Assembly (NCBI GenBank): GCA_035295845.1
Contig: DATGIF010000027.1
Location: 62,001 to 126,000 of the forward strand
Length of the DNA stretch: 64,000 nucleotides
Direction of reading: 5' to 3'
Origin: Palsa-892 sp035295845
GTDB lineage: Bacteria > Pseudomonadota > Alphaproteobacteria > Rhizobiales > Xanthobacteraceae
The notes under the pieces were generated by a model. That model did no database searches and had not been told where the DNA came from. It saw only the letters and a program-made list of their open reading frames with translations. Made by a program: the position numbers and the translations under genes. This document shows positions 8,254 through 15,321 of the stretch, in pieces; within the stretch, counting starts at the first letter, position 1, and each line of letters opens with the position of its first letter.

Positions 8254-8475
8254 ATGAAAGTCATCATGATCCTGGGCGTTCTCATTGCCAGCGGCATCGC
8301 CTTCCAAACGGCGGCGGCGGCGCAAGGAAAAATCTACCCCTATTGTTTGGAGTACGGCGACAGCGACGGCGGCTCGACAATCAATTGCGCGTACGAGTCG
8401 CTCGATCAATGCCGGGCTTCAAAAACCGGCCCCGCCGATACCTGCTACGCAAATCCTCAACGCGGCGGCCGCTGA
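8254..8475 (+). CDS. DUF3551 small secreted protein (paralogue of the gene at 15087)
   Basis: 73 residues. Signal peptide 1-23 (hydrophobic core ILGVLIASGIAF, cleavage after AAA). The mature part has the DUF3551 pattern: YPYCLEY, INCAYESLDQCRASKTGPADTCYANP. Four conserved cysteines suggest two disulfides. The gene at 15087-15317 has the same spacing and the same xxSKTGPAD-x-C-(Y/F)-x-NP ending. DUF3551 proteins are abundant in Bradyrhizobium and relatives and have no assigned function. A periplasmic location is inferred. Confidence 0.85.
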   Translation: MKVIMILGVLIASGIAFQTAAAAQGKIYPYCLEYGDSDGGSTINCAYESLDQCRASKTGPADTCYANPQRGGR

Positions 8476-8601
8476 TCGTTGCCCCGGTTTCCCGGGCACT
8501 GCAGAGCCCCGGCACGCAGCCAAGCGTGCGCAGACTGCAAAACTTGCCTGCGCTGCCGGGGCTTTGTCCGGACCCCGTGCGCGTATCATTGGAGATTACC
8601 G

Positions 8602-8850
8602 ATGCTGATTAACTTCCGGAAGGTTTTGACGATGGCCTTGGCCGTCATTCTGCTGGGGATCGCCTGGTCGCTCTTGCTGCCGAAGACCGCGCACAGCGAC
8701 GTTGCTTACGCCGGTCCCGGAAACCTGGGCGCGTCCGACGTCGTGCCGGAAGACGCGCCGGCGTCGGAGCTGGCGAAAGTCCTGCCCGCGAATCCCCTGG
8801 CGCCGAATGACCGCCACCTGGAGCCATTTACCGACGATGACCTGGACTGA
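8602..8850 (+). CDS. Small membrane-anchored or exported protein
   Basis: 82 residues from ATG 8602, chosen because ggagattaccg lies directly upstream; the upstream in-frame start would add an Arg/Cys-rich stretch that looks non-coding. Residues 8-25 are hydrophobic (LTMALAVILLGIAWSLLL), either an uncleaved anchor or a signal peptide. The rest is acidic and Pro/Ala-rich, ending FTDDDLD. No family recognised. It lies between DUF3551 and the GFA gene on the same strand. Confidence 0.45.
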   Translation: MLINFRKVLTMALAVILLGIAWSLLLPKTAHSDVAYAGPGNLGASDVVPEDAPASELAKVLPANPLAPNDRHLEPFTDDDLD

Positions 8851-8905
8851 GCGTGCAAGCCGCAATCGATCGACCATATCGAACAACATGAATGAGGTCA
8901 GAGCA

Positions 8906-9331
8906 ATGACGACACACAAGGGCGAATGTTTCTGCGGAGCCGTCCGGCTCGAAGTCTCGGGGGAACCCGAGGGCATGGGATATTGCCACTGCCGGTCATG
9001 CCGTTCGTGGTCAGGCGGGCCCGTCAACGGCTTCACGCTTTGGAAGCCGGAGGCGGTGCGGGTCACGGCCGGCGCCGAACATGTCGGCACGTTCCAGAAG
9101 ACGGCAACGAGCCAGCGGCAATATTGCAGGAAATGCGGAGGCCATTTGATGACCAATCATCCTCCGCTGGGCTTGGTCGATGTGTTCGCGGCGACGTTGC
9201 CGACGCTGAAATTCAGTCCCGGCGTCCACATCAATTATGCCGAGGCCGTTCTGCCGATGCGGGACGGGTTGCCGAAGCTGAAGGATTTTCCCGCCGCGTT
9301 CGGCGGATCGGGCGAGCAAATAGCGGAGTAG
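8906..9331 (+). CDS. GFA (glutathione-dependent formaldehyde-activating/CENP-V) domain protein
   Basis: 141 residues from ATG 8906 (gaggtcagagca ribosome site; ATG 8888 lacks one). Zinc-site cysteines of the GFA fold are visible: GECFCGAVRLEV, YCHCRSCRSWSG, and QYCRKCGGHLM. The family name comes from an enzyme thought to help form S-hydroxymethylglutathione, but most members are of unknown substrate, and formaldehyde activation should not be assumed here. A small soluble zinc protein in the cytoplasm. It follows the small membrane protein gene by 55 bases. Confidence 0.88.
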   Translation: MTTHKGECFCGAVRLEVSGEPEGMGYCHCRSCRSWSGGPVNGFTLWKPEAVRVTAGAEHVGTFQKTATSQRQYCRKCGGHLMTNHPPLGLVDVFAATLPTLKFSPGVHINYAEAVLPMRDGLPKLKDFPAAFGGSGEQIAE

Positions 9332-9371
9332 CGCCGCGGCGGCGGCTCTTCCGCGATGCGTCAACCGCGGT

Positions 9372-10358
9372 ATGATCGCCTGCGAAAATTTCGCGGAGCC
9401 CGCACATCTCGTGATCATCCGCTCGAACCGCGATGCCTGGCCGGAGCTCGCCTACACGGCGTGGAAAGACACCTGCGAGACGCTGCATCTATGGACGCAA
9501 ATCGCCGGCAAGGTGCGGCTCGCGCTCGCGCCGTGGCTCAATCATTCGTGGCAGGTGCCGCTTTACGTCACCGCGCGCGGCCTGACGACGTCGCCGATTT
9601 ATGACGGGCCTCGCTCGTTCGAGCTTGTTTTTGATTTCAGCAAACACGTGCTCGAGCTCATCACGAGCGACGGTCACCGCGACGGGATCGCGCTGCGGCC
9701 GCAGACGGTCGCGACGTTCTACGCCACGGTGATGGCGGCGCTGCACGCGGCCGGCATCCGCGTCGAAATCAACGAGCTTCCCTCGGAAATTCCCGGCGCG
9801 ATTCCGTTCAGCCGCGACACGGTGCATGCCACCTACGACCCTGACTACGCGCATCGCTTCTGGCGGGCGCTGGCGCAGGCCGATCGCGTCTTCAAAGAAT
9901 TCCGCACCGGTTTCATCGGCAAGGCGAGCCCGGTGCATTTCTTCTGGGGGAGCTTTGATCTTGCGGTCACGCGTTTTTCCGGCCGCCGCGCGCCGCCGCA
10001 TCCGGGCGGCGTGCCGGGGCTTTCCGACAAGGTCGTGCGCGAGGCCTATTCGCACGAGGTGAGCAGCGCCGGCTTCTGGCCGGGCGGCGCGGGAATCGAT
10101 TACGCCGCGTTCTATTCCTATGCGTATCCGGAGCCCGCGGGCTTCCGCACGGCTCGCATTGAGCCCGCGCAAGCAAGCTTCAACGAGACGCTTGGCGAGT
10201 TTCTCCTGCCCTATGACGCGGTGCGGACCGCCGCCGAGCCGGACACCGTGCTGCTCGCCTTCCTCAACAGCACCTATGAAGCGGCAGCTAACGCGGCAAA
10301 ATGGGACCGCGCCGCGCTCGAATGCGCGCCGGGCGTTCCCGGCGTGCCGCGGCCGTAG
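9372..10358 (+). CDS. DUF5996 family protein
   Basis: 328 residues. Characteristic stretches of DUF5996: WPELAYTAWKDTCETLHLWTQ near residue 23, LNHSWQVPLYVTARGLTT, the region around YDPDYAHRFWRAL, and SPVHFFWGSFDLAVTRFSGR. Soluble, no membrane segment or signal peptide. Function unknown. ATG 9372 follows the GFA stop by 40 bases. It is convergent with the selenoprotein gene (stop at 10398). Confidence 0.82.
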   Translation: MIACENFAEPAHLVIIRSNRDAWPELAYTAWKDTCETLHLWTQIAGKVRLALAPWLNHSWQVPLYVTARGLTTSPIYDGPRSFELVFDFSKHVLELITSDGHRDGIALRPQTVATFYATVMAALHAAGIRVEINELPSEIPGAIPFSRDTVHATYDPDYAHRFWRALAQADRVFKEFRTGFIGKASPVHFFWGSFDLAVTRFSGRRAPPHPGGVPGLSDKVVREAYSHEVSSAGFWPGGAGIDYAAFYSYAYPEPAGFRTARIEPAQASFNETLGEFLLPYDAVRTAAEPDTVLLAFLNSTYEAAANAAKWDRAALECAPGVPGVPRP

Positions 10359-10397
10359 AAGTAACGGTCTTTGCAGGCGAGATGTCGATGATTTAAT

Positions 10398-10925
10398 TCA
10401 ACGCGGCTGCAGCAGTAGCCGCCGCGCCTGCTCGATGGTCGCGCGCGCGTAGTCCGCGAGCGTCTCATCGGATGCGCTGCTGATCGGATGGCCGATGACG
10501 GCGAACTTGTAATCCGGCATGCCGAGCACGCGGGCCATGAGCTCGGCCGCGCTCGCAAAGCGCGCCGTCATCACGCCGATGGCGGGCACTCCTAGCCGTT
10601 CCGCTGCGACCGCGTCGTGCAGACTGCACGATGAGCAGCTGCCTCAATCGCCGACGCCGGCGACGACCGCGTGCCAGTTCCTGATCTCGTCGACGATATA
10701 CGCGTCCGCCGGCGCGCTGTAATTCGACTTCGTCCGCCAGACGATTTCGCCGACGCCTAATTCATCGCGCAGCATGCGCTCGAGCGCGGCGAAATAGCCC
10801 TTGGTGCCTTCTTTTCCGTTCGAGATGAATCCGACCATCTTGCCCTGGAGCGAGGAGGGCCGCGCCGCGGGCTTGTTGCCGGCCGCTTTCATCTCATGGG
10901 TGGGATCGAATACGCGGATAATCAT
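10398..10925 (-). CDS. UGSC-family selenoprotein, in-frame TGA read as selenocysteine
   Basis: 175 residues if TGA at 10646-10644 is read as Sec94. Upstream and downstream segments are in the same frame, both fit one protein, and the TGA is followed by Gly-Ser-Cys, giving exactly the U-G-S-C motif that names this family (Sec or Cys members are known). Before it comes VVAGVGD; after it, SSCSLHDAVAAERLGVP. The C-terminal part (PAIGVMTARFASAAELMARV, YKFAVIGHPISSA) completes the fold. ATG 10925 is used because aaagg, overlapping the stop of the upstream gene, lies eight bases before it; a TTG at 10931 is possible. A SECIS-like hairpin follows the TGA. The product is probably a cytoplasmic thiol/selenol redox enzyme; the reaction is unknown. 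If the host lacks Sec machinery, it is a pseudogene. Confidence 0.85.
10615..10631 (-). promoter_or_regulatory. Bacterial SECIS element candidate
   Basis: On the minus strand, tcgtgca, loop gtc, tgcacga: a perfect seven-base stem. The apical loop starts 19 bases after the TGA and its first base is G, followed by T. This fits the described bacterial SECIS consensus (apical loop about 16-37 bases after UGA, G among the first two loop bases). The core resembles the E. coli fdhF SECIS apex as I remember it. SelB-tRNA-Sec binding is the inferred role. Confidence 0.8.
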
Positions 10926-10937
10926 GGGCAATGCCTT

Positions 10938-12011
10938 TCAACTTTTCGGCGGTTCGCAATCGACACAGGCGCCGATCGCCGCGGTCACGGCTTTGGTCTT
11001 GCTTCCCATCCACGGCGGAATCACAGCGCCGAAGCCGCCGGCCGGGCCGCCGGCGGCGATGACCAGCAAATGATCCGGCGATGCGAGCGCGGTGTGGATC
11101 TTCCCGGCGCGGTCGCGCACGATCGAACCTTTTCCGACATCGGCCCATTCGCCGCGGCGGACGCGCGCGCGTTCATAGACGAATTCGGCGATGTCGGCTT
11201 TCGTCCAGCCGGCCTTCTCGATCGGCTCGCGCAATTGCTTGGCGATCACGATCGCGTAGTTGCCGCCATAGATCGAGTAGTGGCGCTGGTTCGCGCGCAT
11301 CTCGGCGGCGAAGGTTTCCAGAATTTCCTTCGGGTCCGTCGTCCATTCGTTCATGATCTGGCGCGGCGCCATCGCCGCCATCACGGTGACGGCGGAGGCG
11401 CCTTCCGGAATTCCGCGCACGACCGAGAGCGGCTGCCAGCTCGTGTCCTCCTCGTCCTCGGCGAGGCAATAGGAGAACTTGCCGGGATGGCCGAAGGTGG
11501 AGCGGTCGATGCCGCCGGGGCGCACGTCGAGAAGATTGATCAGCGCGAGCCGGAGCGCGCGGCCGATGACGGCAGTGGCGCGGTCGCTGTTGGCGAGCGC
11601 ATTGAAGGTGGAATTGGCGCCGATCTCGCGCCGGATCGGGCCGTTGAGGATGACGAGGACGGCGCAACCGCCGGTGCTCGAGGTGGTGCCGTGGAGGAGA
11701 AATTCGTCCTTCATCATCGCCTGCCAGGCGGTGGCGACGGCGGGAAAGTGCATGGGCAGGCAGCCGGCCATGACCGCGTTGATCGCGAGCTTCTCGGCGG
11801 TGATCGGCTGCGCGCGCACGGGCTCGATGCCGATCAACTGGTCCGGCGGCATCACCGCCCATTCGAGGCAGGCTTCGACCGCGGCCGCGGTCGGCGGCAC
11901 GATCGGCAGGCCGTCGGTCCAGCCGTTGGAATGATAGAATTCCTGCGCCGCGGCGAAGTCCTCGACGTCGTAGGGTTTCGAGGTGAGCGCCGGTTTATTC
12001 GATGCGTGCAT
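10938..12011 (-). CDS. Conserved protein encoded with the UGSC selenoprotein
   Basis: 357 residues. Not a family I can name with confidence. Visible features: GWTDGLPIVPPTAAAVEACL near residue 29, PITAEKLAINAVMAGCLP, a Gly/Cys segment SSTGGCAVLVILNGP, an IGANSTFNALANSDRATAVIGRALRL stretch (given here in part), and a C-terminal CVDC pair (IGACVDCEPPKS). No signal peptide or membrane helix. Its ATG directly follows the TAA of the upstream membrane-protein gene, and its stop is 12 bases before the selenoprotein ATG, so the three genes should be translated as one unit. A partner or substrate-binding subunit for the selenoprotein is inferred from this coupling. Confidence 0.75.
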   Translation of the reverse strand: MHASNKPALTSKPYDVEDFAAAQEFYHSNGWTDGLPIVPPTAAAVEACLEWAVMPPDQLIGIEPVRAQPITAEKLAINAVMAGCLPMHFPAVATAWQAMMKDEFLLHGTTSSTGGCAVLVILNGPIRREIGANSTFNALANSDRATAVIGRALRLALINLLDVRPGGIDRSTFGHPGKFSYCLAEDEEDTSWQPLSVVRGIPEGASAVTVMAAMAPRQIMNEWTTDPKEILETFAAEMRANQRHYSIYGGNYAIVIAKQLREPIEKAGWTKADIAEFVYERARVRRGEWADVGKGSIVRDRAGKIHTALASPDHLLVIAAGGPAGGFGAVIPPWMGSKTKAVTAAIGACVDCEPPKS

Positions 12012-12410
12012 TTACAACACCCAGGCCGCGATCATCAGGGCGGTGCCGATTAAAGCACCTAGCATGGGCGTACGGAACCAGCAGCGCCAGGCGATCACGG
12101 CGAACGATCCGCTGACGAGCATGAGAAGCGGCTTCAGCCAAGCGATTTCGTGCTGCGTCGCCACGACGATCAAAAGCGCGAAGAGCAACAGGCCGATGCT
12201 GTGGCTGAGATTGAAGCCGAGGATGCTCGACCAGTAATCGCGGCCGCCGCGCGCGATATTCATATGCGTATTCTGCAAGGCCGGAAGCAAGGCGTGATCC
12301 ATCGGCCGGAAATACCGCGGCCGCGCGCCGAAATCATGCAGCGTATAGGCAAGGTGAAGAATGCCGAGGATCGCAAACAGACCTGCCGACATGAACGCCA
12401 GAACATTCAT
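12012..12410 (-). CDS. Small four-helix membrane protein
   Basis: 132 residues from ATG 12410 with a strong ggaggatcgc ribosome site. Four hydrophobic segments are visible: about 3-23 (LAFMSAGLFAILGILHLAY), about 66-86 (including LSHSIGLLLFALLIVVA), about 91-107 and about 113-131. The GFNLSHSIG motif and overall pattern resemble LIC_13387-like uncharacterised membrane proteins. First gene of the operon that ends in the UGSC selenoprotein; its TAA is immediately followed by the next ATG. Possibly a membrane anchor or electron/ion partner; function unknown. Confidence 0.7.
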   Translation of the reverse strand: MNVLAFMSAGLFAILGILHLAYTLHDFGARPRYFRPMDHALLPALQNTHMNIARGGRDYWSSILGFNLSHSIGLLLFALLIVVATQHEIAWLKPLLMLVSGSFAVIAWRCWFRTPMLGALIGTALMIAAWVL

Positions 12411-12464
12411 GCGATCCTCCGTTCAATTCATGCGAGCTTCGCGGGCGTGAGCGCGGAGCCCTTT

Positions 12465-12857
12465 TCACATCGCCTCGCTCATGCCGCGAATGCGCCGCGC
12501 CAGCACGCCCATGATGTAGGTCGCGAAATTCGGCACCTCGTCCACCATGAAGCGGAAGATGCGGGCGTCGATCAGCGTCAGCTCGCAGGATTCGCGCGCC
12601 CGCGCAGTCGATGAGCGGGGCGCACCGTCGATCATCGACATAAAGCCGAGCGCCTCGTTCGGACCAATGGTTTCGATCACCTTGTCGCCGATCATCATGT
12701 CGATGATCCCGGATTGCACGATATACATGCACTCGCCGGCGTCGCCCTTGTTGAAGATCACGCCGCCCGCCGGCACCTTGACGCTTACGCCGGCACCCTT
12801 GGCGAAGGTGCGCATGTCGATATCGGTGCGCTGCCGTCTGCCGCTGCTCAAGCTCAT
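12465..12857 (-). CDS. Stand-alone cyclic-nucleotide-binding domain protein
   Basis: 130 residues consisting almost entirely of one CRP-type cNMP-binding beta-roll: VPAGGVIFNKGDAGECMYIVQSG, then ETIGPNEALGFMSMIDGAPRSSTARA, which carries the phosphate-binding-cassette-like region, and ELTLIDARIFRFMVDEVP. No helix-turn-helix follows, so it cannot bind DNA by itself like CRP. It follows the CoxE-like gene by 36 bases and precedes the selenoprotein operon by 54 bases on the same strand. A sensor or regulator of one of those systems is inferred. Confidence 0.85.
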   Translation of the reverse strand: MSLSSGRRQRTDIDMRTFAKGAGVSVKVPAGGVIFNKGDAGECMYIVQSGIIDMMIGDKVIETIGPNEALGFMSMIDGAPRSSTARARESCELTLIDARIFRFMVDEVPNFATYIMGVLARRIRGMSEAM

Positions 12858-12893
12858 TTCAGCCTGTTCCCCCTCATTGCGAGATGGGTCGGT

Positions 12894-14051
12894 TTATTGC
12901 GTTGCCAGCGCCGCGCAAAGTCCCTCCAAGCTTGCAAGATTGTGCGCGGGCCGCATCTCGTCGACATGCGGCAGCATGGCGCGGATGCCGCGCGCTTTCG
13001 GCTCGAAGCCCTCGTAACGCAAGAGCGGATTGAGCCAGATCAGCCGGCGAGCGCTTCTATGCAGGCGCTCCATCTCGCGTGAAAGCGCTTCGCCGCCCTC
13101 GCGCTCCAAGCCGTCGGTGACGAGAAGCACGGTGGCGCCGCCGGCGAGCACGCGGCGCGACCAGTTCTTGTTGAAGGCGTGCAGCGACGACGAAATCCAG
13201 GTGCCGCCGGACCAATCCTTCGCGGCGGCGGAGCAGGAGGCGAGCGCCGCGTCCGGGTCGCGGCGGGCAAGCGCGCGCGTGACGTTGGTAAGCCGCGTGC
13301 CGAAGAGAAAGGTCGCCACGTTTCCGCGCGCTTCCGTGAGCGCATGCAGAAAGTGGAGGACGACGCGGGAGTAATCGCTCATGGAGCCGGAGATATCGAC
13401 GAGCGCCACGAGCGGCGGCGTCCGGCGGCCCGTGGCGCGGCGCTTGAGATCGATGAGGTCGCCGCCCGCGCGCAGGCTCGCGCGCAAGGTGCGGCGGAGA
13501 TCAATGCGGCGGCCGCGCGGGTCGATGACCAGCCGGCGCGAAGGCATTTCCTCCCGCGCGAAGGGAAGCTTCGCGATCAGGCGGCGTGCCTCGCGAATTT
13601 CCGCGGCGCTCATCTGCGCGAAGTCCTTCTTCGCGAGCACTTCGAGATCGGAGGCGGTGCCGCGCATGTCATAGGTGAGCTCCTGCTCGCGCCGCGGCCG
13701 CGGCATCGCCCGCACGCCGGCGTCTTCCAGCGCCTCCTGCACGCGGCGCTGGCCCGACTTCTCCGCGGGCATCGTTGGCGCGAGCGGCAGCATTTCGGAG
13801 AGAATCGCCTCGTTCGGGTCGCGCCGCCGCCAGAACAGGCGGAAGGCCGAGTCAAACACGGGGTCGTCCTCGTGGCGCTTCACGAGGACCGCGTGCAGCG
13901 TCCAGTAGAAATCCTCGCGCGACGAAAATCCCGCGGTCTCGACCGCCTCGACCGCGTCGACCGCGGAGCCGGGCCCGAGCTTGAGGCCGGCGGCGCGCAG
14001 CGCCCGCGCAAACGCAATGATGTTTTCGGCGACCGCGGGGGCGGCGCTCAT
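12894..14051 (-). CDS. coxE: VWA-domain CoxE-like protein
   Basis: 385 residues. The C-terminal half is a von Willebrand A domain with an intact MIDAS, LVDISGSMSDYSRVVLHF, and later VLLVTDGLEREGG. The N-terminal half (IIAFARALRAAGLKLGPG) is typical of CoxE/VWA-containing partners of MoxR ATPases. Its ATG overlaps the stop of the ATPase gene by four bases (ATGA). In CO dehydrogenase clusters CoxD and CoxE work as a chaperone pair that matures the molybdenum-copper or molybdenum active site (known for form I enzymes); the same is inferred for the form II enzyme encoded at 15.3-18.5 kb. Confidence 0.88.
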   Translation of the reverse strand: MSAAPAVAENIIAFARALRAAGLKLGPGSAVDAVEAVETAGFSSREDFYWTLHAVLVKRHEDDPVFDSAFRLFWRRRDPNEAILSEMLPLAPTMPAEKSGQRRVQEALEDAGVRAMPRPRREQELTYDMRGTASDLEVLAKKDFAQMSAAEIREARRLIAKLPFAREEMPSRRLVIDPRGRRIDLRRTLRASLRAGGDLIDLKRRATGRRTPPLVALVDISGSMSDYSRVVLHFLHALTEARGNVATFLFGTRLTNVTRALARRDPDAALASCSAAAKDWSGGTWISSSLHAFNKNWSRRVLAGGATVLLVTDGLEREGGEALSREMERLHRSARRLIWLNPLLRYEGFEPKARGIRAMLPHVDEMRPAHNLASLEGLCAALATQ

Positions 14052-14980
14052 TCCGCCGCTTTCAGTTGCGCGCGGCTCTCGGCGAGGAGCGCATCGATCT
14101 TGGCGCGGTCCAAGCGGCCGATGTCGTCTTGATATTTCAGCACCACGCCGAGCGTATCGCCGACGAGTACCGGATCGAGCGACTTCGCGCCGAGTTCGAG
14201 GAGCGCCGAGGCCCAGTCGAGGGTTTCGGCGACGCCCGGCGACTTGAACAGGTCCTCCTTGCGGAGCGACTGCACGAAGGCGACGACCGCGCGCGCGAGA
14301 CTATCCGACACCTTCGGCAACCGCGCTTTCAGGATCGCGAGTTCGCGGGCGAAGGCCGGATAGTCGATCCAGTGATAGAGGCAGCGGCGCTTCAAGGCGT
14401 CGTGGATCTCGCGCGTGCGGTTGGAAGTGACGATCACGATCGGCGGATGTTCGGCGCGTACGGTGCCGAGCTCCGGGATCGTGACCTGAAAATCGGCGAG
14501 CACTTCCAGCAAAAACGCCTCGAAGGCCTCGTCGGCGCGGTCGAGCTCATCGACCAGGAGAACCGGGGGCCCGGCGGGATCGGGCGAGAGCGCCTCGAGC
14601 AGCGGCCGTTTCACGAGAAACTTGTCGGAGAAAACGTCCTCGGAAAGCCGCTCGCGGTCGGCGGCGCCCTCGGCTTCGGCGATGCGGATCGCGATCATCT
14701 GCGCCGCGTAGTTCCATTCGTAGAGCGCGGAGGCGATATCGAGGCCTTCATAGCATTGCAGCCGCACGAGCCGCCGCGAAAGTGCCGCGGCGAGCACCTT
14801 CGCGATTTCGGTCTTGCCGACCCCCGCCTCGCCTTCGAGGAACAAGGGCCGCCCCATGCGGAGCGCCAAAAAGACCACGGTCGCAAGCGCGCGATCGGCG
14901 ACGTAGTTGTTCGCGCCGAGAAGCGCCTGCGTCTCGTCGATCGAAGCGGGCAGGGGATGCGAAGGCCTTGGTGCGGGCAC
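14048..14980 (-). CDS. coxD: MoxR-family AAA+ ATPase (CoxD-like)
   Basis: 310 residues from a GTG at 14980, preferred because ccggag lies six bases upstream and a longer frame would run into the divergent DUF3551 start at 15087. AAA_3/AAA_5 ATPase: Walker A GEAGVGKTEI, Walker B VLLVDELDRAD, sensor 1 PIVIVTSNRTRE, and the arginine-containing RCLYHWIDYP. Length is usual for MoxR. Forms a four-base overlap with the VWA gene. ATP-dependent remodelling of a metalloenzyme, here most likely the neighbouring molybdenum hydroxylase, is inferred from family and context. Confidence 0.88.
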   Translation of the reverse strand: MPAPRPSHPLPASIDETQALLGANNYVADRALATVVFLALRMGRPLFLEGEAGVGKTEIAKVLAAALSRRLVRLQCYEGLDIASALYEWNYAAQMIAIRIAEAEGAADRERLSEDVFSDKFLVKRPLLEALSPDPAGPPVLLVDELDRADEAFEAFLLEVLADFQVTIPELGTVRAEHPPIVIVTSNRTREIHDALKRRCLYHWIDYPAFARELAILKARLPKVSDSLARAVVAFVQSLRKEDLFKSPGVAETLDWASALLELGAKSLDPVLVGDTLGVVLKYQDDIGRLDRAKIDALLAESRAQLKAAE

Positions 14981-15086
14981 GAAAAACTCCGGCTGACAAG
15001 CGTGAATGTAGTCGCTTTGCCCCAATACCGGAACTGTTTCGTCCTTCCGCGCGTTGGGCGATGAGCCGATCGAGCCACGGGGGTTC

Positions 15087-15317
15087 ATGATGAAAATCGC
15101 CGCTTTCGCGACAGGTTTATTCGCCGCCGGCGTTCTGTTTCAGGCGGCGGCATCGGCGCAGCAGGCCCGGGTCTACAAATATTGTCTCGAGCAGGGATCG
15201 CCCGGCAGCTTTCCGTTGATGACCTGCTACTACGAGACGATGGAGCAGTGCATCGCTTCCAAGACCGGCCCGGCCGACCGCTGCTTCATCAATCCGCAGT
15301 GGACGGGCCGGCGGTAG
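15087..15317 (+). CDS. DUF3551 small secreted protein inside the cox cluster
   Basis: 76 residues from ATG 15087, or 75 from the adjacent ATG 15090, which is better spaced from acggggg. Signal peptide about 1-25 (ATGLFAAGVLFQAAASAQ). Mature cysteines: YKYCLEQ, LMTCYYETMEQCIASKTGPADRCFINP. This is the same DUF3551 pattern as at 8254. It is transcribed opposite to coxD and converges with coxM (stop 15322), so it sits as an island between the two halves of the cox locus. Function unknown. Confidence 0.83.
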   Translation: MMKIAAFATGLFAAGVLFQAAASAQQARVYKYCLEQGSPGSFPLMTCYYETMEQCIASKTGPADRCFINPQWTGRR

Positions 15318-15321
15318 CCGT

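Noticed and set aside
10398..10931. Reading the TGA-split gene as a pseudogene or sequencing error
   Set aside because: The stop falls exactly at the known Sec position, the frame is preserved on both sides, and a SECIS-like hairpin follows. Sec decoding explains all three.
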